Below are positions 18,841 through 27,561 of a stretch of DNA of 64,000 bases, piece after piece; within the stretch, counting starts at the first letter, position 1, and every line of letters starts with the position of its first letter. This stretch comes from Peribacillus loiseleuriae (GTDB lineage: Bacteria; Bacillota; Bacilli; Bacillales; DSM-1321), in contig NZ_LFZW01000001.1 of assembly GCF_001183985.1 (NCBI RefSeq), forward strand, positions 3,338,059 to 3,402,058. The letters are read 5' to 3'. The position numbers and the translations under genes were made by a program. The notes below the pieces were generated by a model. The model saw only the letters and a program-made list of their open reading frames with translations. It made no database searches and had not been told where the DNA came from.

Positions 18841-20469
18841 ATGGGGAATGCCAAAAAAAAAACAAATAAGAATATATTTATACACAATGAGATAGTAAAA
18901 AAGCAACCGAGTGGAAACACGAAACTAGTAAAAGAGCAACAAGTTGTATATAAGCCGTTAGGAAATAAACATCAAGGTGATAACAAGAAGTTAGTAAAAA
19001 AGCAACTGGTTGAGAATAAGACATTAGAAAATTTACAGCAGGTTGAAAACAAGCCGTCTGGAAATAAACAACTGGTTGAGAACGAGCCGTTAGAAAATTT
19101 ACAGCAGGTTGAAAACAAGCCGTCCGGAAATAAACAACTGGTTGAAAACGAGCCGTTAGAAAATTTACAGCAGGTTGAAAACAAGCTGTCCGGAAATAAA
19201 CAACTGGTTGAAAACGAGCCGTTAGAAAATTTACAGCAGATTGAAAACTACGAATTGATTGTCAAGAATAAAGAAATGAATAGCATAAAAGTAAGTATTA
19301 TTTTGCCTTCATTTAATAAGTATGAATATGTTTCTTTGTCGCTTTATTGCTTGTTAAAACAAACCTTTGATTTCTCTAAATTCGAGGTAATCTTAATAGA
19401 CGACTGTTCCAATGATCTGACGCCTAGAATTCCTAAAGAATTCGATCCTCCCTTTAAATTTAAGTATGTTCGGCCTTCTATAAATCAAGGTAGATCGCGT
19501 GCTCGTAACTTAGGTATCAAACTTTCAGAGGGAGAAGTAATTATCTTCCTTGACGGAGAAATGCTAACAGAACCTGATTTCATTGAAAATCATTATAAAC
19601 ACCACGTACATGATAAAAATGTAGTAGTATGTGGTGCCATGCACTATCGGGGTATCTATACTTTTTTAACTTCTAACTTCAATAGGCAACAATGGGAACA
19701 TATTAATGACTTTGTTCCACGTGATCCTTATTTTATTTTTCCTTATAAGGAATATAAAAAAAATCATCAAACTTCCAATATGTCATTCCCTCTTATTACT
19801 AAAAAAGACATTGATGAAAATCGTTTTAAAGATTTATCCTTTCCAAACTGGTATTTTACTCAAGTGCTAACTAATGGATTAAACGATTTTGGAATGGATT
19901 TAAGTGATTTTAAAATACCATATATCGCCTTTTTAACAGGAGATGTATCAGTCGGTAAAGAGCAGCTTGATAAAGTTGGATATTTCGATGAATCATTTCT
20001 TGGTTATGGAGCAGAGGATTGGGAGCTTGGCTATCGTTTTTACAAAGATGGTGCCCGCTTCATTATTGATCCCTCAACATTTTGTTATCATCAAGAGCAT
20101 CCGACATCTTCAAATAACTTTCCTGAAGCAATGGGTAATTTATATAAATTTATGGAAAAATTCCCTAACTTCGATGTGCTAGCATTAGCATTAGAACACG
20201 CGCCCCTTAATTTTGTCCAAATTCATCATGTGGTCTCGCAATATAATGAATTATGTGAAAAATACCCACAACAATATCGAGAATTTAAAGAAACCTACCA
20301 TAGGATGCTATTTAAAATAGTCGAAAACTTAAAAAATAGTCAACCAATAACAAAATTCCATGAGAGCGACAGTATTTTGTCAAAAATACTTACAGAACAA
20401 GTAAATGAAATAAAAGCACAGCATTGGTACGCTCTTGCCCATTCTTTCGAAGAACTTTATAGCAATTGA
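18841..20469 (+). CDS. Family 2 glycosyltransferase with tandem-repeat N-terminus
   Basis: About 542 residues from ATG 18841, which has GGGGGA upstream; an in-frame ATG at 18790 lacks one. Two parts are clear. Residues 1-150 are hydrophilic, Lys/Asn/Gln/Glu-rich and built from a 22-residue repeat encoded by 66-bp units. From about residue 150 a GT-A domain begins (VSIILPSFNKYEYVSLSLY), with nucleotide-sugar elements ILIDDCSND, NQGRSRARNLGIKLSEG and FLDGEM as the DXD-type site. A galactosyltransferase-like C-terminal region carries GYGAEDWELGYRFYKDGARF. The acceptor is unknown. No membrane segment, so it is cytosolic. Not found at this position in B. subtilis; probably acquired. Confidence 0.88.
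   Translation: MGNAKKKTNKNIFIHNEIVKKQPSGNTKLVKEQQVVYKPLGNKHQGDNKKLVKKQLVENKTLENLQQVENKPSGNKQLVENEPLENLQQVENKPSGNKQLVENEPLENLQQVENKLSGNKQLVENEPLENLQQIENYELIVKNKEMNSIKVSIILPSFNKYEYVSLSLYCLLKQTFDFSKFEVILIDDCSNDLTPRIPKEFDPPFKFKYVRPSINQGRSRARNLGIKLSEGEVIIFLDGEMLTEPDFIENHYKHHVHDKNVVVCGAMHYRGIYTFLTSNFNRQQWEHINDFVPRDPYFIFPYKEYKKNHQTSNMSFPLITKKDIDENRFKDLSFPNWYFTQVLTNGLNDFGMDLSDFKIPYIAFLTGDVSVGKEQLDKVGYFDESFLGYGAEDWELGYRFYKDGARFIIDPSTFCYHQEHPTSSNNFPEAMGNLYKFMEKFPNFDVLALALEHAPLNFVQIHHVVSQYNELCEKYPQQYREFKETYHRMLFKIVENLKNSQPITKFHESDSILSKILTEQVNEIKAQHWYALAHSFEELYSN
19024..19245 (+). repeat. 66-bp in-frame tandem repeat in glycosyltransferase
   Basis: Three full 66-bp units start at 19024, 19090 and 19156, with a 24-nt partial unit at 19222. 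Copies differ at only a few bases. The unit encodes LENLQQVENKPSGNKQLVEN plus EP. Related half-units lie upstream to about 18901. Length is a multiple of three, so copy-number change keeps the frame. Confidence 0.95.
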
Positions 20470-20549
20470 TAGAATCATTTAGAACGGATTTTGGATCAAA
20501 TAGTAAGTCTGTTTTACTGTTCGTAGCATGTTCTGAGGTAGAACGATTT

Positions 20550-20617
20550 ATAAAGTGAAACTTCAATTCAGTCGGGGATGAAGAATACCCCTACTGATTG
20601 AAGTTCACTTTATTTTG
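20550..20617 (+). terminator. Family A hairpin copy 6, likely terminator of the glycosyltransferase
   Basis: ATAAAGTGAAACTTCAAT pairs with ATTGAAGTTCACTTTAT (one bulge), with inner GGGG/CCCC pairing. It is followed by a short T-rich stretch. It lies 80 nt after the stop. Confidence 0.65.
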
Positions 20618-20660
20618 TTAAGTATCTAAGCTATTGATTTTTGGAGTTAGCTAGTTTTAC

Positions 20661-20977
20661 TTATAAGAAAACACCATCTTTAAAAATAAAAATCTCTTTA
20701 TAGCCATTTTTTTCATTATGTGTAACTGCCTCTCCTGAAGCAAGGTTAATGATATATTGGAATCGTTCTAATCTTAGTTCTTCCATGGATGAATCCTCTA
20801 TTAAACGGCCCGCATCAAAATCGAGCCGGCTTTTCTTTCTATTACTCAAAGTCGTATTGCTAGAGATTTTACGGTCGGCACTGGTCCACCAATAGGAGTC
20901 CTTCTGCCTGTTGTAAATAAAACCAAATGAGCGCCAGAAGAAGCTAATGAAGTTACGGATACAAGATTATTCCCAGG
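20661..20977 (-). pseudogene. Altronate dehydratase (UxaA) C-terminal remnant
   Basis: Reading the minus strand from 20977 gives PGNNLVSVTSLASSGAHLVL, then FTTGRRTPIGGPVPTVK. After a one-base frame change it continues NTTLSNRKKSRLDFDAGRLI and ends ASGEAVTHNEKNGYKEIFIF plus KDGVFL. These match in order the end of UxaA-type altronate dehydratases, including the PTVK-NT junction where the frameshift falls. The N-terminal roughly three quarters of the enzyme is missing; 20978-21137 contains no recognisable part of it. This is a relic of hexuronate catabolism near the gnt locus. A short 62-codon frame within it is not an independent gene. Confidence 0.85.
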
Positions 20978-21137
20978 CCTTTAATTTGAACTGAATATTG
21001 TCGTTGCGAAGTCTAACCCTTTTGTTATAGAAAACCAATATACTTCATGTGAATCCCATGGAGAATTCATTGATTTAATATATTGCGAGTGAACCTGTGA
21101 AAGACCATAGGCAATTTTCTGATTCCTATGTTTCGTC

Positions 21138-21974
21138 TTATCTCATAAAATTCCACTCATCAGCTTCATATTTTTCTTTCGCTAAGCTGTATACTTCATT
21201 TTCTTGGTCTTTTGTCAAGTTGAGAGGTTCGAGATTACAATTCAATCCTGCAGCAAACCCTTTGTGAAAAGCATCCTTTGCCTCATCTAACCCAATTTTT
21301 CTTGTGTGTAGGTCATTGATGGCAACGGCTTTATTTTTAAAGCTTCTCATCATCCGTTCCTTCACTCGTTCATTTGGGAATTTAAATAGACTAAATAGTT
21401 TCTCATCATCCATATCGAGCAAAATCGATCCGTGCTGCAGTATGACTCCCTTCTGTCTCGTTTGGGCACTCCCTGCTACTTTTCTGCCTTCAACGACAAG
21501 CTCATACCAGCTTGGCGCATCAAAGCAAACCGAAGTTCTAGGTTCCTTCAATGCCGCCTTTTCCTTTTCAGTTGACGGTACGGCAAAATAGGCATCTAGC
21601 CCAAGATTTCTGAAACCCATTAGAATACCTTCTGAGATTACCCGATACGCTTCTGTCACATTCTTTGGCATATCTGGATATTCTTCGTTCACAATCACGC
21701 TATATGTAAGTTCATGTTCATGTAAAACAGCCCTCCCCCCTGTAGGTCTGCGGATAAAGCCTAATCCTTGTTTCTTTACCTCTGCTATGTTTATTTCCTT
21801 TTCTGCTCTTTGAAAATATCCTATCGATAAAGTAGCCGGATTCCAGCCGTAAAATCTGACAACTGGTGGAATTTCTCCATTACTATGCCAATTCAACAAC
21901 GCTTCATCCAATGCCATATTAAACGATGGCGCGCTGTTTCCTGAATCAATAAATGCCCACGTTTGTTTTCCCAT
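21138..21974 (-). CDS. lipM: Octanoyltransferase LipM
   Basis: 278 residues, the same length as the B. subtilis protein. BPL/LplA fold with [16 protein letters not shown], the lysine-containing [19 protein letters not shown], the catalytic Cys in [15 protein letters not shown], and [20 protein letters not shown]. LipM transfers octanoyl from acyl-ACP to GcvH in the lipoate relay. Its neighbourhood with the gcv operon (which needs lipoyl-GcvH) is conserved in Bacillaceae, although here about 15 kb of accessory DNA separates them. It is monocistronic. It starts [20 protein letters not shown]. Confidence 0.96.
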   Translation of the reverse strand: MGKQTWAFIDSGNSAPSFNMALDEALLNWHSNGEIPPVVRFYGWNPATLSIGYFQRAEKEINIAEVKKQGLGFIRRPTGGRAVLHEHELTYSVIVNEEYPDMPKNVTEAYRVISEGILMGFRNLGLDAYFAVPSTEKEKAALKEPRTSVCFDAPSWYELVVEGRKVAGSAQTRQKGVILQHGSILLDMDDEKLFSLFKFPNERVKERMMRSFKNKAVAINDLHTRKIGLDEAKDAFHKGFAAGLNCNLEPLNLTKDQENEVYSLAKEKYEADEWNFMR

Positions 21975-22203
21975 AAAATCCTCCCATAGCCTACTTGTCG
22001 TTTTCTATAAAATTACAGGTATAACGTAAAGTACATTGCTCATTCATACCGTTTGTAGTGTATCAAAATTTACCAAGGATAAAAAGAATTTCAACTTTGA
22101 CGAACATTCCTGCCATTTCAGGAAAAATCTTTTGATTAAGTCTCGTTTCAATTATATAATAAGTAATGTCTATATGTTGCTTAGTCTAGAAAGGAGTTTT
22201 ACC

Positions 22204-22584
22204 GTGAGTTGGATTATATCACTCGTTATACTTATTGCACTTCTTGCTTACGCACTTTTCAATTTTTTCAGTCAGCGTCGTGCGGTTAAACCGCTTAGCC
22301 AGGAAGACTTTATTGAAGGGTATCGTAAAGCGCAGCTTTTTGACGTTCGCGAACCGAATGAATACGAGGGCGGTCATATACTAGGTGCAAGAAACGTCCC
22401 GTTAACACAAATTAAGACACGTCTTACAGAATTACGTCAGGACAAGCCCATTTATCTATACTGCCAAAACAGTATGCGCAGCGCCAAAGCTGCTCAAATA
22501 TTACGCAAAAAAGGGTACACAGACATCTACCAATTAAAAGGCGGATTTAAACAGTGGACTGGAAAAATAAGATCTGGCAAATAA
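22204..22584 (+). CDS. yqhL: Membrane-anchored rhodanese-like protein YqhL
   Basis: 126 residues from GTG 22204, with AAAGGAG 7 nt upstream; this equals the B. subtilis length. The frame extends to 22036 without a ribosome site. One N-terminal membrane helix (IISLVILIALLAYALFNFF) is followed by a single rhodanese domain with DVREPNEYEGGHI and the active-site loop YLYCQNSMRSAKAA (catalytic Cys). It probably transfers sulfane sulfur at the membrane; the partner is unknown. It is divergent from lipM, and the terminator follows immediately. Confidence 0.93.
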   Translation: MSWIISLVILIALLAYALFNFFSQRRAVKPLSQEDFIEGYRKAQLFDVREPNEYEGGHILGARNVPLTQIKTRLTELRQDKPIYLYCQNSMRSAKAAQILRKKGYTDIYQLKGGFKQWTGKIRSGK

Positions 22585-22612
22585 GAATCCATCTTGTATG
22601 GATTCTTTTTTA
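22583..22612 (+). terminator. Rho-independent terminator after yqhL
   Basis: 10-bp stem AAGAATCCAT/ATGGATTCTT, 5-nt loop, T-run. It starts at the stop codon. Confidence 0.92.
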
Positions 22613-23051
22613 ATGGAGAAAAGCGGATGTATTTCTAGTGATATAGCATTTCGAGTAGATATGTGGAGATATAACAAATAACTATCGGCAATTTACCTTC
22701 CAATTTAAACTTTTGCTGATTGATTAAAGTGGTCTTGTAAAGAGAGAGGCACTGAAAAAGGATATGATTTTTATTAAATCATACCCCTTTTTCCTTATGG
22801 AAGTTCAGGTTTATCTCCTGATTACGTTTAGACGTCCTTTTCAACTCAGCTTTATTTTCTGCATTGTTGAGAGTTGTAATGAATTTACCTATAGAGTATC
22901 CTCTTTGAATTTAGAAACAAGTAAGAAAGCATCTCATTCCTAAACTAGTTCATTTGAGTACGCATTCCCCAAAGTAGATAGATTAGACAATAAAAGTAAA
23001 GAGAAATGCTAAAACAACATCACTGTCATATTTCACTCTACGTGACTTAAC
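22613..23051. other. Gap with one hairpin (22755-22791)
   Basis: No gene seen. AAAAAGGATATGATTT pairs imperfectly with AAATCATACCCCTTTTT. On the minus strand this could end the gntR-dehydrogenase unit about 260 nt after its last stop. Confidence 0.5.
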
Positions 23052-23801
23052 TTATCTTCCCATCCAACCGCCATCAACTACTAATAAATGACCGTGAATA
23101 TAATTCGATGCATCAGATGCCAAGAAGACCACAGATCCCATAAAATCCTCTGCCTGCCCCCATCGACCTGCTGGGATTCGCTCAAGAATTTGGCGATTTC
23201 TTGTTTCATCTTGTAATAATGCTTCATTCATATCCGTCGCAATATAGCCAGGAACAATGGCATTGACATTTACATTTTCTTTCGCCCATTCATTGGATAA
23301 TGCTTTCGTTAATTGTGCTACTCCGCCTTTCGCTGCGGCATAGGCAGGAACTGTTAAACCTCCTTGAAAGGATAATAAAGAAGCCATATTAATAATCTTC
23401 CCTTTACCTTGAGGTACCATATATTTACCGGCTTCCTGGCATAACAGCCAGACGCATTTTAAATTCACATTGATTACGTCATCCCAATCCGTTTCAGAGA
23501 ATGAAACAGAAGGAGATCTTCGTTGAATACCTGCATTATTGACTAGAATATCAATTTGACCAAGTTCCTTGACAACAGTCGGAATCGCCGCTTTCACTTG
23601 TGCCTGATTTCCCAAATCACACGGTATGATTACGCTTTTTTGTCCCAATGCCTCAATCTCTTTTTGTACAGAATCATCACTCGTATTCCTTTGAAGTAAG
23701 GCTACTGTAGCTCCTGCTTCTGCTAAAGATAGAGCCATTTTTCTTCCAATTCCTCTCGTTGCACCCGTAATTGCAGCAACTTTACCATCTAATCGAAACA
23801 T
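23052..23801 (-). CDS. SDR oxidoreductase, KduD / gluconate 5-dehydrogenase type
   Basis: 249 residues, classical short-chain dehydrogenase. The cofactor motif is TGATRGIG, with NNAG, the catalytic Ser near NMASLLSF, and YAAAK. The C-terminal RIPAGRWGQAEDFMGSVVFL and HGHLLVVDGGWMGR are typical of 2-dehydro-3-deoxy-D-gluconate 5-dehydrogenase (KduD) and its gluconate 5-dehydrogenase relatives. It interconverts keto-sugar acids with NAD(P). Motifs cannot separate the two substrates. It is last in the unit gntR-dehydrogenase-SDR (18 nt after the zinc dehydrogenase) and is therefore probably induced by gluconate-type acids. Confidence 0.9.
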   Translation of the reverse strand: MFRLDGKVAAITGATRGIGRKMALSLAEAGATVALLQRNTSDDSVQKEIEALGQKSVIIPCDLGNQAQVKAAIPTVVKELGQIDILVNNAGIQRRSPSVSFSETDWDDVINVNLKCVWLLCQEAGKYMVPQGKGKIINMASLLSFQGGLTVPAYAAAKGGVAQLTKALSNEWAKENVNVNAIVPGYIATDMNEALLQDETRNRQILERIPAGRWGQAEDFMGSVVFLASDASNYIHGHLLVVDGGWMGR

Positions 23802-23819
23802 GTTCTTTTCCCTCCATTA

Positions 23820-24836
23820 TTATGCGTGTGGTCGAAATAAAACTTTTAATGAATCCTCTGGATTGGTCATTAATTCAAACCCTTTTTCAATTTCCTCCAA
23901 CGGCAGTTCGTGTGAAATAAGCGGCGTTACATCGATTTGTCCACTAGCCATCATACGAACGGCCGTTGCAAAATCTGCTGAACTGTAGCATCTAGTCGTT
24001 GTCAAAGATAATTCGCGGAAATGCATAGCTGCTAGGTCAATGGTTGGTGGTTGTTTAAAGACACTTACTACAACGATTTGGCCTTGTGTCCGACATACAT
24101 GAATCATTTGTTCAACTGTTACACTTGTACCGGCTACCTCAAAAACAACATCAGCACCTACACCATTCGTAGCCTCTTTCACATGCTCGACTACATCTAC
24201 TTGTTTACCGTCTAAAGCGATAAATCCCATTTCTTCCGCCTTCCCTAATCTGTATGGGCTAATATCAGAAATAAATATTTTGCCTGCTCCTGCCAATTTC
24301 GCCGTTAAGGCAATTAATAAGCCAATCGGCCCTGCTCCTAATACGACGACAGTATCCCCCACCTTTATGTTAGAACGCCGGACAGTATGGATGCCTACTG
24401 CAACTGGTTCTGCTAATGCTGCATGTGAGTCAGATAATGAATTCGGTACTCTATGTAAACGGTGTAGAGGAACAGCCACGTATTCGGCAAACCCTCCATG
24501 TGAATCAATCCCGATTAACTTTAACGTTTTACAAACATGTGAGTTCCCCGATAAACAAGCATCACATTTCCCACAGCTGATTGTTGGTTCGATTACTACA
24601 CGATCGCCAATATTAAACGGTGAATCCCCATTTATTTCTTCGATCATTCCACTAAATTCATGCCCCATAGCGAGTGGAGCTTTTGCACGTGGATGTTTAC
24701 CCGAATAAATCATCATATCGGTTCCACAAATACCGGCATAAGCCACTTTAATAAGGGCTTCATTTTCCTTAAGGACAGGTTTCGCTGATTCTCCAACACG
24801 TACGTTTTTTTCAGATAGATACAAACCAGCTTTCAT
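23820..24836 (-). CDS. Zinc-dependent medium-chain alcohol/polyol dehydrogenase
   Basis: 338 residues. The catalytic zinc ligand is in AGICGTDMMIYSGKHP, followed by GHEFSG. Structural zinc cysteines are in CGKCDACLSGNSHVC. The Rossmann motif is VVVLGAGPIGLL. Closest in pattern to sugar-acid and polyol dehydrogenases such as L-idonate, L-galactonate or threonine dehydrogenases; the exact substrate is not readable. It lies between gntR (37 nt) and the KduD-like gene. The context suggests oxidation of an aldonic acid to a keto acid handled by the SDR. Confidence 0.9.
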   Translation of the reverse strand: MKAGLYLSEKNVRVGESAKPVLKENEALIKVAYAGICGTDMMIYSGKHPRAKAPLAMGHEFSGMIEEINGDSPFNIGDRVVIEPTISCGKCDACLSGNSHVCKTLKLIGIDSHGGFAEYVAVPLHRLHRVPNSLSDSHAALAEPVAVGIHTVRRSNIKVGDTVVVLGAGPIGLLIALTAKLAGAGKIFISDISPYRLGKAEEMGFIALDGKQVDVVEHVKEATNGVGADVVFEVAGTSVTVEQMIHVCRTQGQIVVVSVFKQPPTIDLAAMHFRELSLTTTRCYSSADFATAVRMMASGQIDVTPLISHELPLEEIEKGFELMTNPEDSLKVLFRPHA

Positions 24837-24873
24837 ATTAATCGACTCTCCCTTTAAGCGTTTTCATTTTCTA

Positions 24874-25560
24874 TTATTGTAAGTCCTCTTTCATTAAAGA
24901 ATCATAGACTGTTGTTCTTGTGTCCTGGAAATGTTCGAGTAATGTTCGTTCGATTACATGATCATCCTGTGAAAGAAGCGCATCAATGATTAATTTATGC
25001 TTGTCTATTAATAGTTGGATCTCATCATAATCCACTTCAAATCTCTTTGCCGTAGCGACGAGAAGTGCAGTCAAAACGACCGGCTTTAAACTATACCATA
25101 CCCTCAATAATCGTTCATGTTTCGATTCAATTACGATTAACTCATGAAAAAGTAAGTCCTGATAAGAAAAATCAATAGGATTCCGGTGTTCCATCGCCAT
25201 AGTCATCTTATCTATTACTTTTGATAGTTCCTGACTTAAGCTCGTTTGATCTGTTTTACTTAAAGTTTTAAGTAAATGAGTCTCAATTAAAATCCGAACA
25301 TCATACAACTCTTCAATATCCTTTTTACTTAAGCCTAATACAACTGCGCCCATTCTCTCAAGCCGGATCAAACCTTCATTTGCGAGTACACGTAATGCAT
25401 CTCTCACCGGTGAGCGACTAGCTCCAAAGTCTTTTGCCAGGTGATTTTCGGACAAAACAGACCCTACAGCAATATCACCTCTGATAATTTTTAATCGCAC
25501 TTCACAAGCAATCTTCTCCCCAATCGACATGCTCGTTAACCAAGATGTAGGATAATTCAT
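24874..25560 (-). CDS. gntR: GntR-family gluconate operon repressor
   Basis: About 228 residues. N-terminal winged helix with RGDIAVGSVLSENHLAKDFG and SRSPVRDALRVLANEGLIRL, then the all-helical FCD ligand domain with YDVRILIETHLL and FSYQDLLFHELI. The opening YPTSWLTSMSIGEKIACEVR and the whole layout follow B. subtilis GntR, which releases DNA when it binds gluconate. The first ATG (25560) is preferred over the GTG four codons upstream that touches the ribosome site. A perfect 18-bp palindrome lies about 34 nt upstream, so it is probably self-repressed. Confidence 0.92.
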   Translation of the reverse strand: MNYPTSWLTSMSIGEKIACEVRLKIIRGDIAVGSVLSENHLAKDFGASRSPVRDALRVLANEGLIRLERMGAVVLGLSKKDIEELYDVRILIETHLLKTLSKTDQTSLSQELSKVIDKMTMAMEHRNPIDFSYQDLLFHELIVIESKHERLLRVWYSLKPVVLTALLVATAKRFEVDYDEIQLLIDKHKLIIDALLSQDDHVIERTLLEHFQDTRTTVYDSLMKEDLQ

Positions 25561-25593
25561 TATATAGATCACTCTCCTACGATAATAAGTTGT

Positions 25594-25640
25594 GTACTTG
25601 TATACAAGTACATTTTATTATAAATGTCACTACTTGTAAA
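25594..25640 (-). promoter_or_regulatory. Promoter and GntR operator of gntR unit
   Basis: On the minus strand, TTTACA (25635-25640), a 17-bp spacer and TAAAAT (25612-25617). The perfect palindrome GTACTTGTATACAAGTAC (25594-25611) follows directly, covering the expected start of transcription. The core equals the known B. subtilis gnt operator ATACTTGTATACAAGTAT apart from the end bases. Confidence 0.85.
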
Positions 25641-25744
25641 CAGTTTCATTTTGATTTTTAATTATTTTCTGAATTTTATATTCGACTAACGACTTGGCAT
25701 TAATAAATATCTAATTCTATTTAGAGAATTAAAACATTTTATAG

Positions 25745-25840
25745 AAAAAAGTCAGACCTCTCACTCTATATACCGTTTTATCGTGTTATGTACACGTCAT
25801 ATCAACAATAATATAGTAGCTGTGTGGTCTGACCCTTTCA
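25745..25840. repeat. Family B element, degenerate copy 2
   Basis: Arms AGTCAGACC and GGTCTGACCCTTT enclose a weakly paired AT-rich interior. It lies in the 600-nt gap between gntP and gntR. The rest of that gap (25841-26162) shows nothing I can name. Confidence 0.65.
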
Positions 25841-26162
25841 TTATAGAATAGCCCTTATTCAATTGATGAAGTTTATAAAAGTATTAGATTCTCACTTTTA
25901 TAAACAACGAGTACTACATATTTAATTCCTTTATTCATCATCGAACAAAATTCCCATCCACTTTTGTTTCCACTGTTTGAAAACGACCTTCTCCGTTTAC
26001 TCTTTCATATGAAGGTACTTAAACAGTAATCCATAATATTATTTTACATACTATTTATGATTACATGATAAGAGTCGTCACTATTCCTACTATTCGCTAA
26101 TTTAAGCGCTATCCTTTTTGCTCAATAAACCGATTACACTTAGTGAAAACGGACGTCTTACC

Positions 26163-27512
26163 TTAAACAAATAAACTAAGAACTAAAACAAACGCAAGAC
26201 CACATACAGAAATTAGTGTTTCAAGTACTGTCCAAGTAGCGAATGTCTCTTTCATTGTTAAGCCAAAGGACTCCTTAACAATCCAGAAACCAGTATCATT
26301 TACGTGTGATGCAATGATACTACCTGCACCTGTTGCTAATACCATTAATTCCATATTGACATCTGTTCCGGTCATCATTGGAATAACTAAACCAACTGTT
26401 GTTAACGCAGCAACTGTTGCAGAACCTTGAGCAAGTCTGATTACAGCAGCGATCAGCCAAGTTAAAATGAGTGGTGATATTGTACTACCTTCAAAAAGAA
26501 CTGCTACATAATCACCAACACCGCCATCGATTAATACTTGCTTAAGGGAACCACCGGCACCTAGAATGAGCAACATCATACCGATTGATGCAATCGAAGC
26601 TTCTGCAGATTTCATCAGTTGTTTCATTGAAATTTTTCGTGCTACACCCATCGTATACATTGCAAGTAATACAGAAAGCAACATAACTGTAGTTGGTGCA
26701 CCAATCATTTTGACAATGTCAATAAATAATGTTGGTAAATTCAACGCATCTTGAAATAAAGTAACGATTGTTGAAAATGCCATCAAAATAACTGGGAATA
26801 ACGCTGTGAAAGCACTGATACCAAACCCTGGTGTATCTTCTAATTTAAATTGTTTTGCGTTACCTATGGAAGCCATACTTCCCATCGGTTCTTTTTCAAA
26901 AGCCGATGGTGCAAATTTTCTTGCAAATTTCGTAAATAGAGGACCCGCAATAATTACTGTTGGAACCGCAATAATTAAACCGTAAACTAATACGAGACCT
27001 ACGTTCGCTCCAAATTCTTGAGCAATAACTGTTGGACCTGGGTGTGGTGGTAAGAATGCATGGGTAACTGATAATGCAGTCGCCATTGGCATACCTAACC
27101 ATAAAAACGATATTTTCAAATGTTTCGAAATTTGATAAACAATTGGAATTAATAAGACGAGACCTACTTCAAAGAACAGTGCAATACCTAGAATGAATCC
27201 AGCTGCTACAACAGCCCATTGAATTCTCTTCTCACCAAACTTATCAATTAATGTCATTGCAATACGTTGGGCTCCCCCAGCATCAGCAATGAATTTACCA
27301 AGGATCGCTCCTAGTCCAAAAACTAAGGCGATACCACCTAAAGTGTTCCCCATTCCATGTTGAACGGATGCAACAATCTCACTGATTGGCATACCTAAAG
27401 CTAAAGCAATTAAGAATGAAACGACAACTAATGAAATAAATGTATTCATATTAAATTTCATGATTAATACTAGTAAAACAATAATCCCCAATGCGACAAT
27501 GACTAATGGCAT
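26163..27512 (-). CDS. gntP: Gluconate:H+ symporter, GntP family
   Basis: 449 residues, about 12-14 hydrophobic segments with no signal peptide. The GntP-family signatures ALSVTHAFLPPHPGPTVIA, GLGAILGKFIADAGGAQRIA and GSIIASHVNDTGFWIVKE are all present and undisturbed. It imports gluconate (or a related aldonate) with protons. It follows gntK by 49 nt and should be co-transcribed from the GntR-controlled promoter at 29472. The long untranslated gap after it suggests that transcription ends before gntR. Confidence 0.96.
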   Translation of the reverse strand: MPLVIVALGIIVLLVLIMKFNMNTFISLVVVSFLIALALGMPISEIVASVQHGMGNTLGGIALVFGLGAILGKFIADAGGAQRIAMTLIDKFGEKRIQWAVVAAGFILGIALFFEVGLVLLIPIVYQISKHLKISFLWLGMPMATALSVTHAFLPPHPGPTVIAQEFGANVGLVLVYGLIIAVPTVIIAGPLFTKFARKFAPSAFEKEPMGSMASIGNAKQFKLEDTPGFGISAFTALFPVILMAFSTIVTLFQDALNLPTLFIDIVKMIGAPTTVMLLSVLLAMYTMGVARKISMKQLMKSAEASIASIGMMLLILGAGGSLKQVLIDGGVGDYVAVLFEGSTISPLILTWLIAAVIRLAQGSATVAALTTVGLVIPMMTGTDVNMELMVLATGAGSIIASHVNDTGFWIVKESFGLTMKETFATWTVLETLISVCGLAFVLVLSLFV

Positions 27513-27561
27513 AACTCTTTCTCCCTACTACACATGTTATTTTTTACTAATTCAGGACTTA

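Noticed and set aside
18972..19184. Antisense open frame through the glycosyltransferase repeat
   Set aside because: It is the mirror of the 66-bp repeat; openness follows from the repeat period being a multiple of three.
20978..21137. Minus-strand open stretch next to the UxaA remnant
   Set aside because: It is in the same frame as part of the remnant but does not match UxaA and is interrupted by a stop; no assignment made.
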